The notes under the pieces were generated by a model, which was not told the origin of the DNA, did not search any database, and was given only the letters and a program-made list of their open reading frames with translations. Below, in pieces: positions 7,781 through 16,128 of a DNA stretch of 24,309 bases; positions within the stretch are counted from its first letter, which is position 1, and each line of letters starts with the position of its first letter. The stretch covers positions 1 to 24,309 of the forward strand of contig JBGAKX010000064.1 of the NCBI GenBank assembly GCA_044224215.1, written 5' to 3'. A program made the translations under genes and the position numbers. Source of the DNA: DAOMFM01 sp035429825 (GTDB taxonomy: Bacteria > Acidobacteriota > Blastocatellia > UBA7656 > JADIYM01).

Positions 7781-10700
7781 TCAATTCCCGTCCCAGTCGC
7801 CGATGAGCGGTGTGACACTGACGGGTCCGTACCCGAAGACGAGGTCTGCAGCCCCTGGTGCGTTCTGGTTCTTGAGAAAGAAGAACCCGTTGGCAGGGTT
7901 GTAGAGCCCGACGGTGTCGGCCCCGTTGACGTCGTAGTCGCCAGAAAGCGGCGTCCACCCCGCGCCCGCCGGACCATACCCGAACACCAGGTCCGCCGGG
8001 CCGGATGCGTTCGTGTTCTTGAGGAAGAAGTTCGAGTTCACCGGCTCGTAGAGGCCGACCGTGTCGATACCGTCGCCGTTCCAGTCACCCGAGAGCGGTT
8101 TCCACCCCAGGTTGCCGGGGCCGAAGCTGAAGGTGAGGTCGGCCGCGCCCGACGAGTTCGCGTTGCGCAGGAAGAACGTCCCCGCTACTGGCTGGTAGAG
8201 CCCTATCGTGTCGGTTCCGTCGCCGTTCCAGTCGCCGACCATCGGCACGTATCCCGCGCCTCCGGCGCCGAAGCTGAAGACGATGTCGGCTCCGCCAGGC
8301 GCATTCGAGTTCGAAAGGAAAAAGGCTCCGGTCGTCGGATCATACAGTCCCGGCGTATCGTCACCGTCGCCGTCCCAGTCACCGTGAAGAGGCACGAGAC
8401 CGGCGCCGCCCGCGCCATAGGTAAAGACCGTATCGGCGCCACCGGCCTGGTTGGTGTTTCTCAGAAACCACGCACCGATCGCTGGCACATAGATGCCGAC
8501 CGTGTCGGATCCGGATGGCGCGACGACCGGTCGCTGAAGGTTGTAGACGAACGCGCTGCCTTCCTGTTGCTCGCCGTGCGAATAGTCCGGCGAGCCGACG
8601 ATGATGTCGTCATATCCGTCGCCGTCGACGTCGCCAGCCCCTGCCACGTCAATGAGATCGAGCTGATCAAACCTCCCGAGGGTGGCGGCCGCCGTTGCCG
8701 GTGTGCCATTCGCGACGCCCGTGACCCCGCCAAGGAACACGAGTGCCACGCTGATTTGCGGGCCGCCGTACCATGTGCCGACGACAAGGTCGTCGTACCC
8801 ATCGCCGTTGACGTCGCCCGCCCCCGCGACACTGAAGCCGAAGATTCGATTCTGTGTGTCTGCCTGCAGGATTGTGTCGGCGTTTGTCGGGTTGCCATTG
8901 CCGACGCCAGTCGGCCCGCCGAGGAACACGAGCGCTGCGCCTCTACGGCCGTAGTAGGGCACCCCGACGATGACGTCGTCGTACCCGTCGCCGTTCACGT
9001 CACCGGCTCCGGCGACGCTCGCGCCCAAATTGTTAGCCGCGAGGTCTGACTGCAAGGTGGCGTCGGCGTTCGACGGGTTACCGTTGCCGACGCCGGTCGG
9101 GCCGCCGAGGAATACGAATGCCGCTCCCTCGTCTAGCTGCCCGGCGTTGTACTGGGAGATTCCGAAGATGACGTCGTCATATCCGTCGCCATTTGTGTCT
9201 CCCGCTCCGGCGACACTGTATCCGGATTGTATGAAGAACTGGTCCGACTGCAGAGTAGCGTCGGCGTTTGACGGGCTGCCGTTGCCGACGCCCCCGGGGC
9301 CGCCGTGGAAGACGAACGCGGCTCCATTGGCCGTCGGGCTGAGCGTGTAGAATGGCGCCGCGACGATGACGTCGTCGTAGCCGTCGTTGTTGACATCGCC
9401 CGCGCCCGCGGCGCACGAGCCCAGGTGATCGCCCGCCTGGTCCGACTGCAGGACAGCACTGGCATTTGACGGGCCACCGCTGGCGATACCGGTCGGGCCG
9501 CCAAGGAACACGAATGCCGCTCCTTCGTCCGTCTGGCCAGAGTCGTAGAGGGGCGCCGTGACGATAACGTCGTCGTAGCCGTCGCCGTTCGTGTCGCCCG
9601 CACCCGCGACGCTGCTGCCCAGGTTGGCGCTGATCTGGTCGGACTGCAGGATGGTGGCCGCGTGCCCCAGACTGCCGTTGCCAATACCGCCGGGACCGCC
9701 GAGAAACACATAGGCCTCCCCCTCGTCGATCTGACCCGAGTCATAAAATGGCGCCCCCACGACAACATCGTCGTAGCCGTCGTTGTTGACATCACCCGCG
9801 CCCGCCACGCTGAAGCCCATGCCGGCGAAGCTCTGGTTTGGGTCGAGCAATGCACTCGCGACGGGGTGGCCGCTGAGCCCGTCGCGGCTGCCGAGGTAGA
9901 CAAACGCCGCCCCCTCGTCTGTTTGACCAGAGTCGTAAAGCGACGCCCCCGCTCCCACGTCGTCGTACCCGTCTCCGTTGAGGTCGCCCAGCCCGGCGAC
10001 GCACACGCCGAGCCGGGCCCCAGCCTGGTCCGACTGCAGGAGGGCCGATGCGCTCGACACCACGGTTTCAAACGGAACACCGGAGGCGCTGCCCAGAATC
10101 AGCAGCGCTACGCCTTCGTCCACTTGATCGGAGTCGTACAGGTGCGAGCCCACCATCGCATCGTCGTATCCGTCGCCGTTGACGTCGCCCACTCCAGCGA
10201 CCGAAATGCCCATGTTCGAACCGGGTTGCTGCGAAGTCACGGTGCCGTCGGCGTTCGATGGATTGCCATCGCCGATTCCGAACGGTCCACCATTGAAAAC
10301 GAGCGCGATACCCGCGTCGATCCCGTCGACGTCGTACGAGTTTGCGCCGACGATGACGTCGTCGAACCCGTCATTGTTGAGGTCGCCTGCCCCCGCGACC
10401 GAGATACCCAGATGGGCGCCCGACTCACTCCCGCGAATCACGGCGTCCGCCGACACCGGGCTCCCGCTTGCGACGCCGGCCGCGCCACCGAGAAACACGA
10501 ACGCCGCCCCCTCGTCCGTGGAAAGCGTTATCTCGTAGAGGCGTGCACCCGCGATCACGTCATCGTAGCCGTCGCCGTTCGTGTCGCCCGCTCCCGCCAC
10601 CGAGATGCCAAGTCCGGCGACAGCCTGGTCCGACTGCAACACCGTGTTCGCCGTCGATGGATTCCCGCTCGGAATGCCCGACGGCGAGCCGAGAAAGACA

Positions 10701-11230
10701 AACGCCCCGCCTTCCTGAGTCTGCCCCGCGCTGTAGTCCGGCGCCCCGACGATGACATCCGCGAATCCGTCGTCGTTGACGTCGCCCGCCGACGCCACGC
10801 TGTAGCCGAACGTCGCGTTCGTCTGGTTCGACTGAAGTGTCGTTGCCGCCGTCGATGGATCGCCGTTCGCGATCCCCGATGGCCCGCCCAGAAACACGAA
10901 CGCCGCGCCCTCGTTCGTCTGCCCCGAGTCGTAGTACAGCGCACCGACAATGACATCGTCGTAGCCGTCGTTGTTGACATCGCCCGCGCCCGCGACCGAA
11001 ACGCCAAGTTCCGCGCCGGCCTGATTTGACTCGAGTTGCGCGCTGGCCGCCGCTGGCCCGCCGCTCGCGATTCCGTTCGGTCCGCCAAGATAGACGAACG
11101 CCGCGCCTTCGTCCGTCTGCCCGGAGTCGTAAAGACCCGCCCCGACGATGACGTCATCGAAACCATCGTTGTTGACGTCGCCCGCGCCTGCAATGGAGTA
11201 GCCCATCGCCGCCGACGGTTGATCCGCCAT
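7781..11230 (-). repeat. Coding tandem repeats of the FG-GAP protein
   Basis: On the minus strand, 14 units of about 198 bases run from about 11230 down to about 8520, and five units of about 145 bases run from about 8520 to 7784. Units are similar at DNA level (for example the recurrent sequence encoding DGYDDVIVG), which makes unequal crossing-over or assembly collapse possible. Boundaries are approximate. Confidence 0.7.
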
Positions 11231-11980
11231 CAAGGTCGCAAACGCCGGCTGCGTCAGCACCGGGTCGACCGTCACCGGGTAGGCAGCTTTCGAGTCGTCG
11301 ACGACGAGCCGCACGCGACTCGTCTGCGAGGCGGCCTCCATGTGTACAGGAACCGGCGTACCAGCCGCGTCCCACGCCGCAAGGCCGCCGTATTCGAGCT
11401 GGCGGCCGTCGGCAGACATGAACGTTGCAAGGTCGTCCCCGACGGTCAGGAGAGGACCGCCGAGGTCGACCTCGATCGTGAGCGGCTGATCCCCGTCAAA
11501 CCGCTCAGATATCGTGTAGCCGTGCTCGAGCCCTCGCTCCGAGTTCTCGTACCATTCAACGAAGCCTGCGTGTCGTACCTCGACGCGGGCGCCTTCTGCC
11601 ACGACCTCTCCCGGTGCAACCCGACGCGTGGTATCGCCTCGTCCGATCGCGAGTGTCTGGATGTGCGCCAGCATGGTCGTGTCGTCCTCGCGATCAACCA
11701 TTCGCGCCCCGGAAGATTCAAAGTAGGTGCGGACACCCATGGCCCGGTTCGGCGCCTGAAGGCCGGTCCCCGCATCTGTTGCCTCATACTCGCGCTCGGA
11801 GATCGACCGCTCTGCTTCGGTCAGCGGGTCTGGTGTTGCCGGTGCGGCGCATGGCTGCGAGACCTCGACCGTTGGTATCTGTGAGGGCTCCATCGCCGTC
11901 GGAACCGCGTGGAAGCTCATCACCGCGGCGCAACCCCATATCAGCGCCCGCTGAGTCGCGTACCAGAACCGTCGTGCCAT
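7781..11980 (-). CDS. Large secreted FG-GAP (integrin-like beta-propeller) repeat protein
   Basis: A 1399-residue protein. An N-terminal signal peptide (MARRFWYATQRALIWGCAAV, then MSFHAVPTA) is followed by a roughly 200-residue beta-rich head domain. Then come 14 FG-GAP repeats of about 66 residues each, with the core GAGDVNNDGYDDVIVGA. Each carries a Dx(D/N)xDGxxD calcium-binding loop as in integrin-alpha propellers; repeat 7 has GLGDLNGDGYDDVGAGA. The last 250 residues are five units of about 48 residues of another type (GDWNGDGTDTIGLYQPVAGT, then FFLRNANSSG). Fourteen repeats would make two 7-bladed propellers. The likely site is the cell surface or outside the cell, with a role in calcium-dependent adhesion or ligand binding (inference). 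No transmembrane anchor or sorting domain is obvious at the C-terminus. ATG start, with AGCGAGG about 8 bases upstream. Confidence 0.9.
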   Translation of the reverse strand: MARRFWYATQRALIWGCAAVMSFHAVPTAMEPSQIPTVEVSQPCAAPATPDPLTEAERSISEREYEATDAGTGLQAPNRAMGVRTYFESSGARMVDREDDTTMLAHIQTLAIGRGDTTRRVAPGEVVAEGARVEVRHAGFVEWYENSERGLEHGYTISERFDGDQPLTIEVDLGGPLLTVGDDLATFMSADGRQLEYGGLAAWDAAGTPVPVHMEAASQTSRVRLVVDDSKAAYPVTVDPVLTQPAFATLMADQPSAAMGYSIAGAGDVNNDGFDDVIVGAGLYDSGQTDEGAAFVYLGGPNGIASGGPAAASAQLESNQAGAELGVSVAGAGDVNNDGYDDVIVGALYYDSGQTNEGAAFVFLGGPSGIANGDPSTAATTLQSNQTNATFGYSVASAGDVNDDGFADVIVGAPDYSAGQTQEGGAFVFLGSPSGIPSGNPSTANTVLQSDQAVAGLGISVAGAGDTNGDGYDDVIAGARLYEITLSTDEGAAFVFLGGAAGVASGSPVSADAVIRGSESGAHLGISVAGAGDLNNDGFDDVIVGANSYDVDGIDAGIALVFNGGPFGIGDGNPSNADGTVTSQQPGSNMGISVAGVGDVNGDGYDDAMVGSHLYDSDQVDEGVALLILGSASGVPFETVVSSASALLQSDQAGARLGVCVAGLGDLNGDGYDDVGAGASLYDSGQTDEGAAFVYLGSRDGLSGHPVASALLDPNQSFAGMGFSVAGAGDVNNDGYDDVVVGAPFYDSGQIDEGEAYVFLGGPGGIGNGSLGHAATILQSDQISANLGSSVAGAGDTNGDGYDDVIVTAPLYDSGQTDEGAAFVFLGGPTGIASGGPSNASAVLQSDQAGDHLGSCAAGAGDVNNDGYDDVIVAAPFYTLSPTANGAAFVFHGGPGGVGNGSPSNADATLQSDQFFIQSGYSVAGAGDTNGDGYDDVIFGISQYNAGQLDEGAAFVFLGGPTGVGNGNPSNADATLQSDLAANNLGASVAGAGDVNGDGYDDVIVGVPYYGRRGAALVFLGGPTGVGNGNPTNADTILQADTQNRIFGFSVAGAGDVNGDGYDDLVVGTWYGGPQISVALVFLGGVTGVANGTPATAAATLGRFDQLDLIDVAGAGDVDGDGYDDIIVGSPDYSHGEQQEGSAFVYNLQRPVVAPSGSDTVGIYVPAIGAWFLRNTNQAGGADTVFTYGAGGAGLVPLHGDWDGDGDDTPGLYDPTTGAFFLSNSNAPGGADIVFSFGAGGAGYVPMVGDWNGDGTDTIGLYQPVAGTFFLRNANSSGAADLTFSFGPGNLGWKPLSGDWNGDGIDTVGLYEPVNSNFFLKNTNASGPADLVFGYGPAGAGWTPLSGDYDVNGADTVGLYNPANGFFFLKNQNAPGAADLVFGYGPVSVTPLIGDWDGN

Positions 11981-12091
11981 CGCGTATACCTCGCTGTTCG
12001 CTCCATCAAGTAGTCGCCAGGGAGCAGCAAGGTCAGTTCTAGCAGGACGGAAACGGTGCGGTAACTGTCTTGGTGGACAGGGTAGGGCAGG

Positions 12092-12772
12092 TCAGATCAG
12101 GCGTTCGCGGAGTGCTTTGGCGACGGCCTCACTCTTTGAGTGCACGCACAATTTGGAATACACGTTTCGCAGATGGAAGGCCACGGTGCTGCGCGAGATA
12201 CCCATCGTATCGGCCGCCGTCTTGTAGTAGTGCCCCTCGACGATGAGCCGGAGTAATTCCGTCTCCTGAGGCGTCAGGTGATACGCAGCGTGGTCCGGCG
12301 GTCGGAACTGGCGAAAGAGCACTACGACTCGCCGCGCGACCTCGGGCGACATCGGCGCGCCGCCCTCAACGACCTCGCGAATCGCTTCGAGAAGTCGTGC
12401 GGGGGGTGTGTTCTTGAGCAGGTACCCCACCGCGCCGGCGCAGAGCGCGTCGAACACGTCGTCGTCGTCGTCATAGACCGTGAGCGCGAGGATGGGCAGA
12501 TTCGGATATCGCTCGCGAAGAATACGGATGCCCTCGACGCCAGACATTCCCGGAAGCCCGATATCGCTGAGGACAACGTCCGGAAGATTCGACTCAATCT
12601 TCGCAAGCGCGTCCTCCATTGTCCGGTACGCGGCGACGCAACGAAATCCGGGCGTACCGTTCACGAGCACCACGAGCCCCTCGCGAAGGTCGCGCAGGTC
12701 TTCGACGATCGCGACGGCGATTGTTGCCCCGTCAATTGAGGGACTGCTTGACGCAATGCGCTCGACGTTCAC
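12092..12772 (-). CDS. NarL/FixJ-family DNA-binding response regulator
   Basis: A two-component response regulator. The receiver domain shows the acidic pair ED at residues 24-25, phospho-acceptor D70 in VVLSDIGLPGMSGVEG, T98 and K120 (GYLLKN). The C-terminal LuxR-type helix-turn-helix reads LTPQETELLRLIVEGHYYKT and ends SRSTVAFHLRNVYSKL. I chose the GTG at 12772 because GGAGGT lies 8 bases upstream and the receiver begins soon after; an ATG at 12805 adds 11 residues but has no good ribosome binding site. It lies downstream of the propeller histidine kinase on the same strand, so it is almost certainly its partner. A run of five aspartates (DDDDD, 101-105) follows the conserved threonine. Confidence 0.9.
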   Translation of the reverse strand: MNVERIASSSPSIDGATIAVAIVEDLRDLREGLVVLVNGTPGFRCVAAYRTMEDALAKIESNLPDVVLSDIGLPGMSGVEGIRILRERYPNLPILALTVYDDDDDVFDALCAGAVGYLLKNTPPARLLEAIREVVEGGAPMSPEVARRVVVLFRQFRPPDHAAYHLTPQETELLRLIVEGHYYKTAADTMGISRSTVAFHLRNVYSKLCVHSKSEAVAKALRERLI

Positions 12773-12894
12773 GTATGCCGACCTCCGGATGAGAGCTTTT
12801 CGCATCCAGCGTACGCCGTCATGCTCCGCGCGTCACCTCTCCGTTCGGACAGGGTGGCGGCGACGCATGGAACCGGCGAGCGGAACCGAGAGCG

Positions 12895-15828
12895 TCACTC
12901 GAGTCCCGCGCCCGGGCGCTGTGTCAGTGCCCGACGCTTCATGCTCTCCATCCCGTTGCCCTCGCTGGGTATCGACGGATCGAAGCCATGCCCGTCATCG
13001 GCAACCGAGAGCACGAGTTGACGGCCATCGACACGCAGATCGACCTCGGCGCGCCTGCCGCCTGAGTGCCGAATGGCGTTCATCACACTCTCCTTGAAGA
13101 TAAGGAAGAGCTGCCGCCGCGTCTCGTGATCGAGTTTCAGGCTCTGCTCGTGCTCCGGACCGTGGAACTCCAGCTCAATACCACCGGATGCGTATGCCTC
13201 GCCGGCGAACCGCCGCATGCGGCGCACGAGGTCGTCGAGGCTGTCCTTCCTGGGATTGATCGCCCACACGATGTCACTCATCGCCGCGACCGACTCGCGC
13301 GAGATGCTGGCAATCGACGCGAGCGGCCCGCCCGGCTCCTCGACGTGGCCGGCGCGGTTGTACTGCGCTACTTCGCTCAAAATGGCGATGCGCGTCAGGT
13401 TCGACCCGATGTCGTCGTGGAGGTCGGTCGCTATGTGCATGCGCACGCGCTCAATCTCCACCACTCGCGCAAGCCGGTACCGAAAGATCACGTACGCAGC
13501 GCCGCAGAGGGCGAGGCCGGCGAGCACGAGAAACCACCACCTCTGCCAAACCGGCGCCGCGACCGTGAACGACACCTCGGCCGGGACCGGACTTGCGACA
13601 CCGTCAGCGTCGACGGCCCTCACCAGCAGGCGATACGCACCCGGCGCGAGGTTGGCAAATGTCACCGTGCGTTCGTCGCTCGGCGCACTCCAATCCGTGT
13701 CCGCGCCCTCGAGACGGTGCTGATACCGTAACTCTTCGCCGAGGCTCGATCCAAGGCCAACAAAGTCCAGGCTCACGTTGTTTTCGTTTGGGCCGAGCTC
13801 GAGCGATGGAAGCACTACTTCGCCGAGCGCCGATACCGGCTTCGTGACTCCTGCCACGCGAAGAGCTGTCACAAGTGTGTGCGGCGGCTCGCGTTCCCGC
13901 TCAGGCTCCGGGTCGAACCGCACGAGGCCAAATCCTGAGCCGAACCAAAGACTCCCGTGCCGGTCGCGGAATGCGCATTGAGGCTGACTCTTCGGCAGTC
14001 CGTCGGCCGAGGTATAGTGCTTGACCGAACCGGTCGCCGGGTCGAGCCGGTCGACACCACGCGTGGTCCCGGCGTAAATCCGCCCCCACGTGTCTTCGAC
14101 AACGCTCCAGACGTTGTCGCTCGAAAGCCCTTCGGCAGTTGTATAGGTGACGAAACGCGGCCGGCTAGATGTCATGTCGTCCATGCGCGCGAGCCCACCG
14201 AGGCTCGCCGCGATCCACATCCGATCGGTGTGGTCGATGAAGAAGGCGCGCAGCCAGCCCGTTGGCACGCCGTCGGCCTCGGTAAACCTCTCGAATTGCC
14301 CGCTCCGATACCGCAGGAGGTCTCCGCCGCTCGTTCCGACCCACACCGCGCCGTCGCCGCCTTCGCAGAACGCCGAGTACTCGGCGGTAGTTACGCCCGT
14401 CTCGCCCGTCAGCTCGACGACGCGCCCCGACGCGCGCTCCCACCGATGCAAACCCGGAGGAGCCGTCGTCGAGAACCACACATCGCCGCGCGAGTCCTCG
14501 AAAACACGAAATACCTCGCGACCGGCGAAGACTGGCTCGGGCCGCGCTCGAAGGACTGCGTCGGGTCGCTCCGCCGCCGGATAGCGATACAAGCCCAACC
14601 CGATCGGGACCCACCACGCGCCCTCGTGATCCTGCAATACCGTCTGTCCCCAGCCCCAGCCAGGGTAACTCACCGGGAGGTTTCTCGGCGTGACGGAAGA
14701 GAACGTCACGCCCTCGAATCTGTAAATGCGCCGCTCGGAATCGTTCGTAGTAACAATCAGGTCGCCGGCACGACTTTCGAAAATCGAGTTGACGAATGGC
14801 TGCGTGAGCCCGTCGGACTGGGTGTAGCCCGTAAAGCCATAACGGTCGATACACAGCACCCCGCACGAGGTGGCGAGCCAGAGGTTTCCGTCGCGGTCCT
14901 CGGCGACATCCCAAACCTCGCGGTCGCAGGCGCCGTCGACAGCGGCGCGGCGTTCGAACGAGGATTCGTCCGACCCCGTCTTGCGCCACAGTCCCTTCGT
15001 GCTCGCGACCCACAACGTCCCGTCCCGGGCTTCGAAGAACGCGTTGCACCATCCCTCCGGCGCGCCGCGCCCCGCGTCGGACAAGGTGACTGGCGCGTCT
15101 GCCGAGGCGCGCGACCCCGAGCGGCAGACCCCGAGCCACGTACCGACCCATAATCCGCCATCGCCGCCGACGTGCACGCAGGCGACACCCGCACTGCGGC
15201 TCGCAGGGAGCGAGTGTGCCTCGACGCGTCCGTCGGACCGCACAAGCCGCACTTCGCCGACTGTCCCCGCCCATACGCCGCTCCATGTGTCCTCGGCGAG
15301 CGCCCCAACCCCGTCTGCCGTTCCGAGTTCCACGCGCGCCGAGATCCAGTGCCCATCACGCTCCACGAGCCTGTAGAGTCCACCTTCGGTTCCACACCAA
15401 AGCGCTCCGTCGCGCGTCTCGAGGAGACAGTTTGCCTTGTTCGACTTCGGATCGTCGCCGAGCCGCTCGACGATGAACAGCGAGCCGCCGGCCGCCCCGT
15501 GAGGGTCGAAGCGACACAGACCGCCCGCGGTCGCAACCCAAACAACCCCGCGTTGCGTGGCAAGCACGTCCGAGACACGCCTGTCTGGAAGCCCCTCTCT
15601 CGTGGTAAAGCTTGCGAACGTGTAGCCGTCGAAGCGGGAGAGCCCGTCGCTCGTGCAGAACCACAGGAATCCGCGCGGGTCCGCCACGACGCGATAGACC
15701 GAGTCCGACGCGAGCCCGTCTGCCGTCGTATACGTCCTGATCGGCAACCGCTCGGCCCGGCTCGTAATTGCCGCAAACACGAGCAGGCAGAGGAGCAGGC
15801 CAATCTTGAGCGGGCTGCGTACCGACAT
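12895..15828 (-). CDS. Propeller-sensor histidine kinase (Reg_prop, Y_Y_Y, HisKA_3), C-terminus truncated
   Basis: A membrane sensor kinase of 977 residues. Signal segment: PLKIGLLLCLLVFAAITSRA. About 700 residues of two-component regulator propeller repeats follow (TADGLASDSVYRVVADPRGF, ITRAE-type WFCTSDGLSRFDG motifs), then a Y_Y_Y domain (about 660-760), one membrane helix (WWFLVLAGLALCGAAYVIF), a HisKA_3 dimerisation domain with phospho-acceptor H804 in DLHDDIGSN, and an ATPase domain with N-box NAIRHS and G1 box DDGHGFD. After GNGMESMKRRA the frame runs out at 12895, and the expected ending GRGTRVTLSVPLA lies in another frame, down to a stop at 12833. I chose the ATG at 15828 because the signal peptide starts there; the longer frame upstream is not protein-like. 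It should phosphorylate the adjacent regulator. Confidence 0.88.
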   Translation of the reverse strand: MSVRSPLKIGLLLCLLVFAAITSRAERLPIRTYTTADGLASDSVYRVVADPRGFLWFCTSDGLSRFDGYTFASFTTREGLPDRRVSDVLATQRGVVWVATAGGLCRFDPHGAAGGSLFIVERLGDDPKSNKANCLLETRDGALWCGTEGGLYRLVERDGHWISARVELGTADGVGALAEDTWSGVWAGTVGEVRLVRSDGRVEAHSLPASRSAGVACVHVGGDGGLWVGTWLGVCRSGSRASADAPVTLSDAGRGAPEGWCNAFFEARDGTLWVASTKGLWRKTGSDESSFERRAAVDGACDREVWDVAEDRDGNLWLATSCGVLCIDRYGFTGYTQSDGLTQPFVNSIFESRAGDLIVTTNDSERRIYRFEGVTFSSVTPRNLPVSYPGWGWGQTVLQDHEGAWWVPIGLGLYRYPAAERPDAVLRARPEPVFAGREVFRVFEDSRGDVWFSTTAPPGLHRWERASGRVVELTGETGVTTAEYSAFCEGGDGAVWVGTSGGDLLRYRSGQFERFTEADGVPTGWLRAFFIDHTDRMWIAASLGGLARMDDMTSSRPRFVTYTTAEGLSSDNVWSVVEDTWGRIYAGTTRGVDRLDPATGSVKHYTSADGLPKSQPQCAFRDRHGSLWFGSGFGLVRFDPEPEREREPPHTLVTALRVAGVTKPVSALGEVVLPSLELGPNENNVSLDFVGLGSSLGEELRYQHRLEGADTDWSAPSDERTVTFANLAPGAYRLLVRAVDADGVASPVPAEVSFTVAAPVWQRWWFLVLAGLALCGAAYVIFRYRLARVVEIERVRMHIATDLHDDIGSNLTRIAILSEVAQYNRAGHVEEPGGPLASIASISRESVAAMSDIVWAINPRKDSLDDLVRRMRRFAGEAYASGGIELEFHGPEHEQSLKLDHETRRQLFLIFKESVMNAIRHSGGRRAEVDLRVDGRQLVLSVADDGHGFDPSIPSEGNGMESMKRRALTQRPGAGLE

Positions 15829-16128
15829 GCCCGAGGAGGTTCCTTTCGCGATCGTCGCGAGTATACACGCTGCGCGTCGGGTGCCGCGTCGGCCGAGGGA
15901 CTCTCGCAAAGGTTCCATCGTGCACGCGGGGACGGTACGCATCATGACAACCGTTGTCGGACGGCCGATGGCAACCGGTTTGAGTTGGTCCAACCGAGGC
16001 GACGTGCTTGCGAGATCATAATGCTCGACTATGATTCCATTCGGGGCGGTCGCTCTCGGACACGTCGATCGCCTACGTCGAATGGTCACCTGCACTGGTA
16101 GTTTGTCACCAGCATACTGGAGTGTCTC
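15829..16128. promoter_or_regulatory. 300-base divergent intergenic region
   Basis: Separates the histidine kinase (minus) from the TonB/ExbD-like gene (plus), so it should carry promoters for both. I see no convincing sigma-70 boxes. It contains copy A of the four-copy 21-nt element. No gene is supported here: the minus-strand frame that crosses it is only an upstream extension of the kinase frame. Confidence 0.4.
15943..15963 (+). repeat. Intergenic 21-nt element, copy A
   Basis: CATGACAACC GTTGTCGGACG. It matches copies B, C and D at the shared positions C1, T3, CC9-10, T13 and TCGGACG 15-21. This copy has an internal inverted repeat GACAA-CCG-TTGTC, different from the 6-base-centre geometry of the other three. 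Confidence 0.55.

Noticed and set aside
9662..11029. Long plus-strand open frame of 455 codons opposite the FG-GAP gene
   Set aside because: It mirrors the tandem repeats of the FG-GAP protein in reverse; composition is rich in Arg/Val/Asp shadows and has no domain pattern.
8520..11230. Regular DNA repeats that might suggest a CRISPR array
   Set aside because: The 198-base period is in frame and encodes FG-GAP units; there are no short identical repeats with unique spacers.
13957..15153. Plus-strand frame of 398 codons within the histidine kinase
   Set aside because: Antisense to propeller repeats that are clearly coding; no recognisable features.
15829..16095. 89-residue N-terminal extension of the histidine kinase
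   Set aside because: Not conserved-looking, and it would place the signal peptide inside the chain; it also covers the divergent promoter region and element copy A.
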